Shown piece by piece: positions 1 to 8,357 of a stretch of 16,450 nt of DNA. The stretch's first letter is position 1. Every line of letters begins with the position of its first letter. The notes beneath the pieces were generated by a model. The model saw only the letters and a list, made by a program, of their open reading frames with translations. It was not told where the DNA came from and searched no databases. The stretch is from Gammaproteobacteria bacterium UBA4475 (GTDB lineage Bacteria > Pseudomonadota > Gammaproteobacteria > Pseudomonadales > Azotimanducaceae), in NCBI GenBank assembly GCA_002389265.1, contig DGOD01000213.1, positions 1-16,450 of the forward strand, read 5' to 3'. A program made the position numbers and the translations under genes.

Positions 1-450
1 CGTTCAAAACAGGCACGTTCAAAAAAGCTGGCCTAAGTCAGCACTAATTACCACGAAATTTTGAGGTGATTAGTCTCACCGATGATCATCGAACCCACCT
101 TGCGATAGATCAAAAAATCAGGTCAGTACAACCACAGCCTGTCAGCGCACGAGGCTAAAGCGAGCTATCTTTGGCGACATCAGGGACCAGACCTAGGTAT
201 ATCGAGTCGCCACGGGGAACGTTTTTCAATCCATTCGTCCCTCAGCGCTTTGGACAAATCACGGTGGGTTTGCATCATTAACGCCCGGGGTAAGGACTCG
301 CAGTAAGTAACAAGAACTCGCGCCGCTGACTGAAACAAGGAGAGTGAACCAACCGAATCAGGCTATGACTTGTTTTGGTTTGTATCAGCCTGGACTTCAA
401 CCCACCGCAACCAGTACATTAGACGCGCTCAGCACAACAAGAGACCATGA
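1..450. other. Non-coding stretch upstream of the epoxide-hydrolase-like gene
   Basis: No reading frame here resembles a protein I know. The nonamer CGTTCAAAA occurs at 1-9 and 16-24, a 15-base spacing at the window edge that could be the end of a repeat extending to the left. A short inverted repeat (GGCGAC at 173-178, GTCGCC at 206-211) has a 27-base spacer. A weak sigma-70-like pair lies just before the gene: TGGACT at 391-396, 18 bases, TACATT at 415-420, which would start RNA about 25 bases before the ATG at 451. The rest shows nothing I can name; the left part probably belongs to the end of whatever gene lies outside the window. Confidence 0.4.
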
Positions 451-1467
451 ATGCCAACCATCACGACAACCGAACACGCCGTCCAAAAGAATGGGCACAC
501 TAGCTTCTATCTGGCCGCCGGTCCTGAGGACGGCCCCTTGATCATCTTTGTGCATGGCTGGCCAGAACTCGCAATCAGCTGGCGGCATCAACTACCCTTC
601 TTTGCCGCCATGGGTTTTCGGGCAATCGCGCCTGATATGCGCGGTTACGGCCGATCTTCGGTTTATCCTACGCACGAGGCTTACCAGCAATCTTTCATCG
701 TCGATGACATGCTCGCCTTGCTCGACCATCTGGGCCGATCCACAGCGATCTGGGTTGGCCACGACTGGGGTTGTCCTGTGGTGTGGAATCTGGCCAGTCA
801 TCATCCACAACGCTGCCGGGCCATCGCAAACTTGTGTGTGCCCTATGGGACAGTCGAGCGTGGACTCGACCAGCTCAGCGCCCTGGTTGACCGAACACGC
901 TATCCGCTCGATGAATATCCCGCCGGCCAGTGGGAGTATATGCGCTTCTATGAAGACCACTTCGATGCAGCGACCGCGCCGATGGATGCCAATCCGCTGG
1001 CCACGGCAAAATTACTATTTCGCCAGGGTTCAACTGCAGCCATCGGTGAGCGATCGCCAACGGCTTTGGTCTATCAAAACCAGGGTTGGTTTGACGGTGC
1101 GGCGCAACCCCCAGACTCACCGCGAGATGCAGATATACTGAGCCTGGAGGATCTTCACGCCTACGCCAGTGCCCTCACCCGCAACGGCTTTTTTGGACCG
1201 AATTCCTGGTATATGAACCACGCCGCCAATGCCTTATACGCCGACCAAGCCCTAAACGGCGGGCAACTCGAGATGCCGGTTTTATTCATCGCGGCCCGTT
1301 ATGACTCAACTTGTGACGCCGTGCACTCTGCGCTAGCAGAGCCTATGCGAGGCCTCTGCACGCATTTGACGGAAGCGGTGATTGATTCCGGTCACTGGAT
1401 GGCCCAGGAGAAACCGATGGAGGTCAACTACCACCTGGTGCGCTGGTTGATGCAGGTGGTGATCTAA
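451..1467 (+). CDS. Epoxide-hydrolase-like alpha/beta hydrolase
   Basis: A 338-residue alpha/beta hydrolase of the soluble epoxide hydrolase group. Visible landmarks are the oxyanion HGWPE at 35-39, the nucleophile elbow GHDWG at 103-107 with Asp105 as nucleophile, an acid candidate Asp285 in AARYDSTCD, and the catalytic His315 in SGHWM. The cap segment GPNSWYMN around 250-257 matches the place where epoxide hydrolases carry a ring-opening tyrosine (here Tyr254). An Asp nucleophile also occurs in haloalkane dehalogenases, but HGWPE and the cap tyrosine favour epoxide hydrolysis to a diol. There is no signal peptide, so it is probably cytosolic. The ATG at 451 is the first good start and has only a weak purine-rich site before it. 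The stop is 3 bases before the PhyH-type gene, so the two are almost certainly co-translated. Substrate unknown. Confidence 0.88.
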   Translation: MPTITTTEHAVQKNGHTSFYLAAGPEDGPLIIFVHGWPELAISWRHQLPFFAAMGFRAIAPDMRGYGRSSVYPTHEAYQQSFIVDDMLALLDHLGRSTAIWVGHDWGCPVVWNLASHHPQRCRAIANLCVPYGTVERGLDQLSALVDRTRYPLDEYPAGQWEYMRFYEDHFDAATAPMDANPLATAKLLFRQGSTAAIGERSPTALVYQNQGWFDGAAQPPDSPRDADILSLEDLHAYASALTRNGFFGPNSWYMNHAANALYADQALNGGQLEMPVLFIAARYDSTCDAVHSALAEPMRGLCTHLTEAVIDSGHWMAQEKPMEVNYHLVRWLMQVVI

Positions 1468-1470
1468 CCC

Positions 1471-2250
1471 ATGTCTTTCGCACTGAATGCCGCAGAAACT
1501 GCCTTCTACTCAGCGCACGGCTACCTGGTCCGCGAATCAGTTTTCAGCCCCGCAGAAATCAGCGAACTGCAGGATGCTGCAGAATGTGCCGCGAGTCGCG
1601 CCCTGGCCATGGCGGACGAGGGCCGCAGCTATATCCTCGACCAGAAACGTTTTATCGATGTGGACCGGATGACTTTACAATTTGAACAAACGCTCAACAG
1701 TGACTTGCTGCGCGTCATAGAACCCGTTGACCAGCTAGACCCACGACTCACGTCATTGGTCAGCGATGCTCGTCTCGCTGACCCTATGCAACAACTGGTT
1801 GGCTCACCGAACATTGCCTTATGGACTAACAAGCTAAACCTGAAACGCCCACGCCAGGGTTCCGGTTTCGGCTGGCATCAGGACTCGCCTTATTGGATTC
1901 ACGACAGCCAGCATGTGGACCAGCTACCCAACGTCATGCTCGCCTTTGACGAGGCCACTGAAACCAATGGCTGTCTGCGAGTTATTCGAGGTAGTCATCG
2001 GCAGGGCTGCTTGCCCGGCACTGATGATGGCAGCCTGCTCGGTGGGTTCTTTACGTCGCCGAATTGTTTTGACGAGGCGCAACAGGTGGCGTTGACCGTA
2101 CCCGCAGGTTCTTTGATTTTTTTCAGCCCCCATGTGATTCACGGTTCGCAGCCGAACCATACAGACACTTCTCGACGGGCCATTATCATTACCTACCAAC
2201 CCGCCAACCATCCCATGCTGAAAACTGGCGAGGTTCGAAATATTCGGTAA
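1471..2250 (+). CDS. Phytanoyl-CoA dioxygenase (PhyH) family protein
   Basis: A 259-residue Fe(II)/2-oxoglutarate oxygenase of the PhyH family. The iron triad is His136 and Asp138 in GFGWHQDSPYW plus distal His224 in HVIHGSQPN, and the 2-oxoglutarate salt-bridge arginine is probably Arg235 in SRRA. Length and motif spacing fit intact family members. These enzymes hydroxylate acyl-CoAs, small metabolites or natural products; the sequence does not reveal the substrate. The ATG lies 3 bases after the stop of the epoxide-hydrolase-like gene, so translation is coupled. Taken together, an oxygenase and an epoxide hydrolase suggest stepwise oxidation of a lipid- or terpenoid-like compound, which is inference only. 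No signal peptide is seen. Confidence 0.9.
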   Translation: MSFALNAAETAFYSAHGYLVRESVFSPAEISELQDAAECAASRALAMADEGRSYILDQKRFIDVDRMTLQFEQTLNSDLLRVIEPVDQLDPRLTSLVSDARLADPMQQLVGSPNIALWTNKLNLKRPRQGSGFGWHQDSPYWIHDSQHVDQLPNVMLAFDEATETNGCLRVIRGSHRQGCLPGTDDGSLLGGFFTSPNCFDEAQQVALTVPAGSLIFFSPHVIHGSQPNHTDTSRRAIIITYQPANHPMLKTGEVRNIR

Positions 2251-2344
2251 AACCGCCTGAGCGCTTCGCATTAGCATCAAGTCATCCAGGCCAGGCGTGA
2301 AAGTGGCGCAGCATAATCAACTGCACCTCATTTTGCGTGAGCCT

Positions 2345-3091
2345 ATGGCACCACTGATTGGTATCATAAGCACCACTAACCACACTGAGATCGCCACCGT
2401 GCCTGCTATCTATATCGACCTGATCGCCCTGATTTACATGCTCTGCGTCTGGCTCGGCTATTCCATCTATGCCAGACGTCGCGCCCGACGGGGTCAGAAA
2501 ACTTCGTTATCCCACTCCATGCGCCTGCACCGGGCGCTTTGGGTTCGAAAAATGCTGGAACGTGATAACCGCGTGACTGATTCATCATTGCTGGCGAGCC
2601 AGGAACGGGTCGTCGGCTTTTTCGCCTCAACCACATTAATTCTATTAGCGGCAGTGTTCACTGCCATGTCAGCCAGTAGCCTAATTGCCGATATGGCCAA
2701 TCAATTACCATTTGACTTGATTCAGACCACCGAGCAGGTCCAGTTCAAGCTGGTGACGATTGTAACTGTGCTGGTCTATGCGTTTTTTATGATTACCTGG
2801 AGCCTTCGCCAGTATGGCTTCGCCGCAGTAATGATGGGCAGCGCACCGACGCCGAACGAAACGATTGACCCTGAAGCCAAGGAGCGTTTTATCGACGCCA
2901 TGGCTCGCCTACTGGATGTCGCCGGTCACGACAATAACAAAGGATTGCGGGCGTATTATTTCTGCCTGGCGATGGTGTTCTGGTTGATTCACCCTTACAT
3001 TTTTATGGTCATGAGCACAGTCACCATCATGATACTGGCACAGCGAGAGTTTTACTCCAAGGCGGTGAGAAGTCTCGAAAATTCGTTGTAG
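2345..3091 (+). CDS. DUF599 family membrane protein
   Basis: An integral membrane protein recognisable as DUF599 by the run RDNRV, then VGFFASTT, then WSLRQYGF, then a GSAPTPN segment. Counted from the farthest upstream start (GTG at 2297, 264 residues), hydrophobic segments lie at about 40-59, 107-131, 151-170 and 218-247, giving four predicted helices. The family function is not known. The start is uncertain: GTG 2297, ATG 2345 or GTG 2399 are all in frame. I report ATG 2345. GTG 2399 would give the short N-terminus usual in the family and has GAG about 9 bases upstream. The gene follows the PhyH gene on the same strand after a short gap and may share its transcript. Downstream is the heptamer repeat region. 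Confidence 0.83.
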   Translation: MAPLIGIISTTNHTEIATVPAIYIDLIALIYMLCVWLGYSIYARRRARRGQKTSLSHSMRLHRALWVRKMLERDNRVTDSSLLASQERVVGFFASTTLILLAAVFTAMSASSLIADMANQLPFDLIQTTEQVQFKLVTIVTVLVYAFFMITWSLRQYGFAAVMMGSAPTPNETIDPEAKERFIDAMARLLDVAGHDNNKGLRAYYFCLAMVFWLIHPYIFMVMSTVTIMILAQREFYSKAVRSLENSL

Positions 3092-3128
3092 GCGCGTTGC
3101 GAGACGGTCGCCAAAGCAGGTTATTAAC

Positions 3129-3240
3129 GGCTTCGCGTTGAGGGTTATCCACTTAAGGCTTTTCGTTTAGGGCTTTTGGCTAAAGGCTTTTGGCTTTTGG
3201 CTTTTGGCTAAAGGCTTTTTGCTAAAGGCTAGCCATTAAA
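3129..3240. repeat. Phased heptamer tandem repeat with 28-bp super-period
   Basis: From 3157 to 3240 the sequence is twelve consecutive 7-base cells in one unbroken register. GGCTTTT is exact at 3157, 3171, 3185, 3192, 3199 and 3213; GGCTAAA is exact at 3178 and 3206; the other cells (CGTTTAG, TGCTAAA, GGCTAGC, CATTAAA) are variants. Degenerate cells continue upstream to 3129 (GGCTTCG, CGTTGAG, GGTTATC, CACTTAA). Every fourth cell ends in a TAA-type sequence, so the block also reads as four 28-base units at 3129, 3157, 3185 and 3213; by eye units 2 and 3 agree at 24 of 28 positions and units 1 and 2 at 19 of 28. The last cell contains the stop codon of the minus-strand alcohol dehydrogenase. 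Confidence 0.85.
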
Positions 3241-4387
3241 GCTCGCCATTCAGCGCGGCTAGCAGGATCTGTCGATACTGGGGTGCAGAGAAGCTGATAG
3301 GGTTGGATCCCGCTGACGGATCAGCCACAGCCATGGCACCAATGGTATCGGGAAGACTGTCGGCATCAATGGTACTCGCCAGTGTATGAGGAATGTTGAT
3401 CTCGGCACGTAAAGCCAGAATCCAACTCATAAAACCCTCGAAGTCCGGTTCGAGCTCCAGACATTGCGCCAGCAGCCCAATGCGCTGCTTGATCACTGGA
3501 TAATTGGCTTTGAGTACATAGGGCATAAGAATCGCATTCAACATGCCGTGATGGGCATCGAATATTGCCCCCAACGGATGAGCCAAAGCATGCATCGCAC
3601 CCAAGCCGCGTTGAAAAGCCGTAGCCCCCATCATTGAAGCCACCAGCATTTGTTGGCGAGCCTCCACATCAGTGCCATCACGAACTACAGCAGGCAGATA
3701 GTCCTTTACGAGACGCATACCTTGCATGGCAATGCCCTCCGCCATGGGATGGTAATAGTTCGAACAATAGGCTTCCAGACTGTGGGACAAAGCATCCATG
3801 CCCGTCGCTGCAGTGAGTCCGGCAGGCAGACCTAGCGTTAGTATCGGGTCGAGAATCACCGCAGCGGGCATCATCTTTGGATGGAATATAATGACTTTGC
3901 GCTGCTGCGCTTCATTCACGACTAAGGCGGCCCTACCCACCTCAGACCCGGTACCCGCTGTGGTTGGCAAGGCGATCAGCGGCATTATTCGGCTAACATC
4001 TGCTCGCTGCCATTGATCACCGATGTCTTCGAGATCCCACAGCGAACAGGTCTGCTGAGCAAGCACAGCGATAGCCTTACCCGCATCGAGTCCGCTGCCG
4101 CCGCCCATTGCTATCACACCATCATGCTGACCGGCCTGGAAAGCCGCAATGCCATCCTTGATATTGGCGCCGGTCGGGTTCGGCTTGATTTGACTAAAAC
4201 AGCCAACGGCCAGTCCGGCAGCATGGCAAAGCGCCAGCGCCTCAGCAACCATCGGCAGACTCGCAAGGCCAGGATCGGTGACCAGCAGCGGATTTTGCAT
4301 ACCATGCTGAACACACAGCTCAGGCAATTCCTGCAACCGACCCGCACCAACCAGCACCTGGGTTGGATAATTCCAATTTACGTTCAA
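3236..4387 (-). CDS. Iron-containing alcohol dehydrogenase
   Basis: A 383-residue group III (Fe-dependent) NAD(P)-linked alcohol dehydrogenase. The nucleotide-binding GGGSGLDAGKAIA is at 95-107 and TTAGTGSE at 142-149. Comparison with the FucO pattern gives iron ligands Asp198 and His202 in GMDALSHSLEAY, His266 in MHALAHPLG and His280 in DAHHG, all present. The length is normal and the protein should be cytosolic. Substrate cannot be read from sequence; members reduce aldehydes or oxidise primary alcohols and diols. The start appears to be TTG at 4387: on the minus strand AGGAG (plus 4395-4399) lies 7 bases upstream, and no ATG or GTG in this frame is better placed. It stands alone on the minus strand, 261 bases downstream of rlmKL. 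Its 3' end runs into the heptamer repeat. Confidence 0.93.
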   Translation of the reverse strand: MNVNWNYPTQVLVGAGRLQELPELCVQHGMQNPLLVTDPGLASLPMVAEALALCHAAGLAVGCFSQIKPNPTGANIKDGIAAFQAGQHDGVIAMGGGSGLDAGKAIAVLAQQTCSLWDLEDIGDQWQRADVSRIMPLIALPTTAGTGSEVGRAALVVNEAQQRKVIIFHPKMMPAAVILDPILTLGLPAGLTAATGMDALSHSLEAYCSNYYHPMAEGIAMQGMRLVKDYLPAVVRDGTDVEARQQMLVASMMGATAFQRGLGAMHALAHPLGAIFDAHHGMLNAILMPYVLKANYPVIKQRIGLLAQCLELEPDFEGFMSWILALRAEINIPHTLASTIDADSLPDTIGAMAVADPSAGSNPISFSAPQYRQILLAALNGEL

Positions 4388-4394
4388 TGCTTCG

Positions 4395-4399
4395 CTCCT
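4395..4399 (-). promoter_or_regulatory. Ribosome binding site deciding the TTG start of the alcohol dehydrogenase
   Basis: AGGAG on the minus strand with a 7-base spacer to TTG at 4387-4385. The good spacing and the absence of another start codon near the family N-terminus support initiation at TTG. Confidence 0.65.
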
Positions 4400-4605
4400 G
4401 CTTGATTAAAGCCTGGTCAATATTTTCAGCGCTTAGCGCCGATAGAAAGCGCCTGGTATCTTCAATAACCGGTTGCCAATGGAGAAGTATCGCCTGTCGC
4501 CGTGCTGCTCTGACAATGGGCGCAGCATGGAAGATTTTTCAGGACGAATCAAAAGTCAGAGCCTAGAGCAATGTCAGCGTTCAGGAAAGCCTGTAAGCGC
4601 AGAAA

Positions 4606-4617
4606 GCCGCTAGCGGC
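4606..4617. terminator. 12-bp perfect palindrome downstream of rlmKL, possible terminator
   Basis: GCCGCTAGCGGC is a perfect palindrome about 32 bases past the rlmKL stop on the minus strand. On that strand it is followed by TTTCTG, only a short T tract, so it is at best a weak intrinsic terminator. The plus strand has six A residues just after it. It could equally be a protein-binding palindrome. Confidence 0.25.
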
Positions 4618-4648
4618 CGCAAAAAATCGTACCAGCCCGGCCTCTGTG

Positions 4649-6889
4649 CTAACGGGTTGGCCACAGGCTGACGTTATTTGACTGCGCACCGATTTTCTTC
4701 GGGGTCATGAGCCAGCAATGATGAATATTTTGCCGCCGCTTGAAGTCATGGGGGATGGTTTCACTACTAATATTTTTCGTTTCAAACAGCGTCTGGATAT
4801 CCTCATCAAGCTTGAAATTGCGCATATTGGTTGAAAAATACAAGGTTCCGTCAGGCTGCAACAAACGCATCGCCTGTCGAATCAGACGGCCGTGATCCTG
4901 CTGGACATCAAAGGCTTGAGCCATTCGCTTGGAGTTTGAAAATGTCGGCGGATCAAGGAATATTAAATCATAGCTGGCTTCTTGCCGTTGCTGGGAAAGC
5001 CATTGCAGACAATCGGCCTGCACCAGTCGATGGGTTTTTTCATCCAGACCATTAAGCTCAAGATTCCGCCGCGCCCAATCCAAATAGGTTTGAGACATGT
5101 CCACTGTCGTCGTCGTGACGGCACCACCCAGGGCGGCATGAATTGTCACTGCACCGGTGTAGGCGAACAGATTCAGAAATTTCTTACCGCGAGCCTGCTG
5201 GCCAATACGCTGGCGAATCGGTCGATGATCGAGAAACAAGCCGGTATCCAAATAGTCCTCAAAGTTAACCCAAAATCGACAACTACCTTCGGCGACCTCA
5301 TGAAAACGACGTTCGGTAGCGATGCGCTCGTACTGGCTTTCACCTCGCTGTCGAGCCCGGGTTTTATAGAACAGGTGATCGTCATCAACACCCAACACCA
5401 ATTGCGCGACAGTGACCAGCTCTCGAGTTCGAAGCCCGACCTTCTCCGGATCAATGGTCTGCGGCGCGGCATATTCTTGAATACAGACCCATTGTTCAAC
5501 AACCTCTGAGGGGTCTGATCCTGCGGCCGCGCCGGCGCGACGATAGACATCAATGGCGGCGGCATAATCAGGTAAGTCGGCATCGTAGACTCGAAAACAG
5601 GACACCCCATCTCGACGCGCCCACTTGGTCAATTGCTTGAGATTTTTGTCTAGACGGTTGCGGAACATGGCCGCGTGCTCTGAGAGCTCAGCGGGTTTAA
5701 CCCGAAACGGCAGCCGAGCATCTCGGTAGAAGTGACTCTCTTCAATGGTGAAGTGAATCAGCTTGCAGGCAATGGCTCCATTATAGAGCGTATGGAGTTT
5801 ATCCGCGCGCAAGCCCAGGTGCTTGCCGAGGGTCTGATCCTCGGTAAATAGCGCCGCTTTCCAACCACGCAGGTGGGTTTTTAACAGGGTTCCCAATGCG
5901 TGGTATAGCCGGGGTAACTCATTAGTTTCAGCTAGACGTCGGCCATAGGGGGGATTTGTCACAACCAGACCCTGGGCGGGAAAACTGTGGCGAAAATGTT
6001 CTATGTCCTGGAACGCAAACTCTACCTTGCCGTCAAGACCCGCACGCCTGGCGTTATCCCGGGCCTGCTCTAGCACTCGACGATCATTATCAAACCCCAG
6101 GATGGTCGGCAACTTCGACAACCCCGCTTCACGGCGACTCAACGCTTCCTTGATCAGCCCCTCCCATAACGCCACATCATGTTGTCGCCAGCCGAGAAAA
6201 CCATAGTAGTCACGGGTCAGGCCCGGAGCGATATCCGCGGCCAGCATCGCCGCCTCGATAACCAGCGTGCCAGACCCACACATCGGATCCACAAAGGCGC
6301 CCTTGTCAGCCAGTATCTCTGGCCAACGAGCCCGGAGTAACAGCGCTGCTGCTAGATTTTCCTTGAGCGGCGCCTGACCCGCCTCTAATCGGTAATTACG
6401 TTGGTGCAAACTGCTACCCGACAAGTCGAGGTACAACGCCGCCTGATCTCTATGAATGTAACAGTTGATGCGAATGTCTGGCCGATCCACATCCACATTC
6501 GGACGATCGCCATGGCTTTCAGCGAAACTATCGACAAGCGCATCTTTGATTTTTAGTGCCGCATAATGACTATGGGTGATTTTTGATGCTGAAACATTGG
6601 CATCAACTGCCAGTGTTTGATTGACCAAGAGGTGCGCCGTCCAATCAATACTGCGGACACCCTCGTAGAGCGCCTCCGGCGAATCGGCGGGAAAAGTCTT
6701 CAGCGGCAACAGTATTCTGTTCGCCAGACGCGACCAGAGACAAGCCCGATAGACGACTTCCATCGAGCCTTCAAACTGGGCACCGGCACGGGTTTCAGAG
6801 ACATTGGTCGCGCCAAAGCTTTGCAATTCGGTGACGAGCAGGTCTGGCATGCCTTTCGGCGCAGTAGCAAAATAGGTAGGGTTTTTCAT
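4649..6889 (-). CDS. rlmL: RlmKL, bifunctional 23S rRNA methyltransferase (m2G2445 / m7G2069)
   Basis: A fused two-methyltransferase protein that modifies 23S rRNA at G2445 (N2) and G2069 (N7) during ribosome assembly. With the start at ATG 6889 it has 746 residues. In order: an N-terminal THUMP-type RNA-binding region (about 25-160); the RlmL methyltransferase with SAM motif DPMCGSGT (201-208) and catalytic NPPYGRR (312-318); then the RlmK half with NLFAYTGA (573-580) and LDPPTFSNSK (645-654). All motifs are intact, and the length is slightly above the E. coli protein (about 702). The frame stays open upstream to 6955, but the conserved beginning MKNPTYFATAPKG fits ATG 6889. The C-terminal tail after WLMTP is lineage-specific. 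The gene is probably monocistronic, with 235 non-coding bases upstream. Confidence 0.96.
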   Translation of the reverse strand: MKNPTYFATAPKGMPDLLVTELQSFGATNVSETRAGAQFEGSMEVVYRACLWSRLANRILLPLKTFPADSPEALYEGVRSIDWTAHLLVNQTLAVDANVSASKITHSHYAALKIKDALVDSFAESHGDRPNVDVDRPDIRINCYIHRDQAALYLDLSGSSLHQRNYRLEAGQAPLKENLAAALLLRARWPEILADKGAFVDPMCGSGTLVIEAAMLAADIAPGLTRDYYGFLGWRQHDVALWEGLIKEALSRREAGLSKLPTILGFDNDRRVLEQARDNARRAGLDGKVEFAFQDIEHFRHSFPAQGLVVTNPPYGRRLAETNELPRLYHALGTLLKTHLRGWKAALFTEDQTLGKHLGLRADKLHTLYNGAIACKLIHFTIEESHFYRDARLPFRVKPAELSEHAAMFRNRLDKNLKQLTKWARRDGVSCFRVYDADLPDYAAAIDVYRRAGAAAGSDPSEVVEQWVCIQEYAAPQTIDPEKVGLRTRELVTVAQLVLGVDDDHLFYKTRARQRGESQYERIATERRFHEVAEGSCRFWVNFEDYLDTGLFLDHRPIRQRIGQQARGKKFLNLFAYTGAVTIHAALGGAVTTTTVDMSQTYLDWARRNLELNGLDEKTHRLVQADCLQWLSQQRQEASYDLIFLDPPTFSNSKRMAQAFDVQQDHGRLIRQAMRLLQPDGTLYFSTNMRNFKLDEDIQTLFETKNISSETIPHDFKRRQNIHHCWLMTPKKIGAQSNNVSLWPTR

Positions 6890-7081
6890 CGGCGCTAGTC
6901 TACCACACAGGTATCCATCCTTGACGGTTCGACTAACGCAAATTATGAACGTCAAAGAGTCGCTTTTATTCAGTCTTTAAGATTTTACTCACTGACTTCA
7001 TCGCCAGTTTATTTAGGGATTCATCTCGCCGAACTATGCTTGGCTCTGCCGTGGAGGCTGATCACCCCTACCACACCTTCA

Positions 7082-7098
7082 CTCGCCGCTCTGGCGAG
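7082..7098 (-). terminator. GC-rich hairpin downstream of kynureninase
   Basis: CTCGCC (7082-7087), a 5-base loop, then GGCGAG (7093-7098) forms a perfect 6-bp stem about 27 bases past the kynU stop. No U tract follows on the minus strand, so it is a 3'-end hairpin or a non-canonical terminator rather than a classical intrinsic one. Confidence 0.3.
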
Positions 7099-7124
7099 AC
7101 ACTTGTAGCAGCTGGCGACAGCAA

Positions 7125-8357
7125 TCAGGTGACTAAACCGCGCTGCTGAAACCTAGGCTGCTGATAAGTCCCGTTCGACACCAGCGATGTCAATTGAACG
7201 ACAGTGTCCCAGACGTCAACAAACTGCGTATATAGTGGGCTAAAACCGAACCGCAGGATGTTCGGGGCGCGAAAATCCGCAATCACCCCTGCTTCAGCCA
7301 ACGCCTGAACCATGGCATAACCTGCTTGATGCTCATAACAAACCTGACTGCCTCGACTGTCAGCCACTGCGGGGCTCAATAAATCAAGGACCCCTAGCGT
7401 GGGTTCGGCGGCAACCAGGGCAATGAACAATTGACCCAATTGCTGCGACTTGAGTCTGACTTGTTCGAGATCAATATCTGCCCACAGATCCAGCGCAGCA
7501 TCCAGCGCACTAAGGCCGAGGATAGATGGCGTACCGCAGAGGAATCTCAACATGCCGGCGCCGGGCGCATAGTCCTGATCAAAATCAAAGGGGGCGGCGT
7601 GACCCATCCAGCCTGTCAGCGGCTGAATCACTGCTGCCTGATGTCGGGCTGCTACGTAGACATAGGCTGGCGCACCGGGCCCACCATTCAGAAATTTATA
7701 ACCACAGCCAACCGCCAGGTCAACATGCCAGCTATCGAGGTGTATCGGCATGGCACCAGCGCTATGGGACAGATCCCACAGAACCAACGCACCCGCTCTA
7801 TGGGCAGCCGCCGTCAGCGCCTGCAGATCATGACATCGACCGTTGCGAAAATTCACTTGGGTGAGCAGCAAAACCGCCGTGTCGGCATTCAAGCTATTCA
7901 ACAACTGCGCTTCTGGCACCTGGCGCAACTCGCAGCGGGCTTCGCCCACCAGAGCAGACAAACCCTGGGCCATGTATAAATCTGTCGGGAAATTGTCATC
8001 CTGAGACAGAATCACCGTGCGCCCTGGGTTCAGTTGCAGGGCTGCAGCCAACAGCTTGAACAGGTTGACGGAGGTTGAATCAGCACAAATCACCTGACCC
8101 GGCGCCGCACCGATAATCGGCGCTATTTTTTCCCCAACTACTGTCGGCAAATCAATCCAATGCCGATTCCAACCCCTGATCAGATCCGTCCCCCACTGCT
8201 GACTCAGTGTTGCGTGCAGACGCTCTACGACCACATGGGGTAGCGCGCCGAGTGAATTGCCGTCCAGGTAGATCAGGTTATCGGGTAGCGCAAACTGAAG
8301 CCGGTGAACGCGCAGCGGATCTGCTGCATCTAGCGCAATGCAATCCTGTCGGGTCAT
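7125..8357 (-). CDS. kynU: Kynureninase
   Basis: A 410-residue PLP enzyme of aminotransferase class V that splits L-kynurenine (or 3-hydroxykynurenine) into anthranilate (or 3-hydroxyanthranilate) and alanine. Family landmarks are YLDGNSLG at 30-37, the PLP-contacting LWDLSHSAGA with Asp195, the Schiff-base lysine Lys221 in GCGYKFLNGGPGAPA, and RFLCGTPSI at 271-279. Length is normal. The frame is open to 8456, but ATG 8357 matches the family start and overlaps the TGA of the upstream hydrolase gene as ATGA, a typical coupled junction. That placement assigns the upstream hydrolase to the same pathway. Whether anthranilate feeds degradation, tryptophan or quinolone synthesis cannot be told from this window. 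Confidence 0.96.
   Translation of the reverse strand: MTRQDCIALDAADPLRVHRLQFALPDNLIYLDGNSLGALPHVVVERLHATLSQQWGTDLIRGWNRHWIDLPTVVGEKIAPIIGAAPGQVICADSTSVNLFKLLAAALQLNPGRTVILSQDDNFPTDLYMAQGLSALVGEARCELRQVPEAQLLNSLNADTAVLLLTQVNFRNGRCHDLQALTAAAHRAGALVLWDLSHSAGAMPIHLDSWHVDLAVGCGYKFLNGGPGAPAYVYVAARHQAAVIQPLTGWMGHAAPFDFDQDYAPGAGMLRFLCGTPSILGLSALDAALDLWADIDLEQVRLKSQQLGQLFIALVAAEPTLGVLDLLSPAVADSRGSQVCYEHQAGYAMVQALAEAGVIADFRAPNILRFGFSPLYTQFVDVWDTVVQLTSLVSNGTYQQPRFQQRGLVT

Noticed and set aside
21..42. Terminator-like hairpin plus T6 on the minus strand near the left edge
   Set aside because: The stem is only four pairs plus a mismatch, and no minus-strand gene lies to its right for it to terminate.
173..211. 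GGCGAC/GTCGCC inverted repeat as an attenuator or riboswitch
   Set aside because: Only six-base arms with a long spacer and no conserved aptamer features; expected by chance in this length.
344..541. GTG-started frame with AAGGAG just before it, overlapping the epoxide hydrolase start
   Set aside because: The AAGGAG is only 1 base from the GTG, the product has no recognisable features, and it overlaps the well-supported gene at 451 in another frame.
4363..4566. 67-residue plus-strand frame in the rlmKL-dehydrogenase gap
   Set aside because: No ribosome site, no family resemblance, and it overlaps the start of the dehydrogenase on the opposite strand.
4982..5509. 175-residue plus-strand frame antisense to rlmKL
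   Set aside because: Lies entirely inside the conserved RlmKL gene and resembles no protein.
6890..6955. N-terminal extension of RlmKL by 22 residues
   Set aside because: The family start MKNPTYFATAPKG begins at ATG 6889; the extension has no conserved character.
7431..7979. 182-residue plus-strand frame antisense to kynU
   Set aside because: Shadow of the strong kynureninase coding pattern; no domain or plausible start context.
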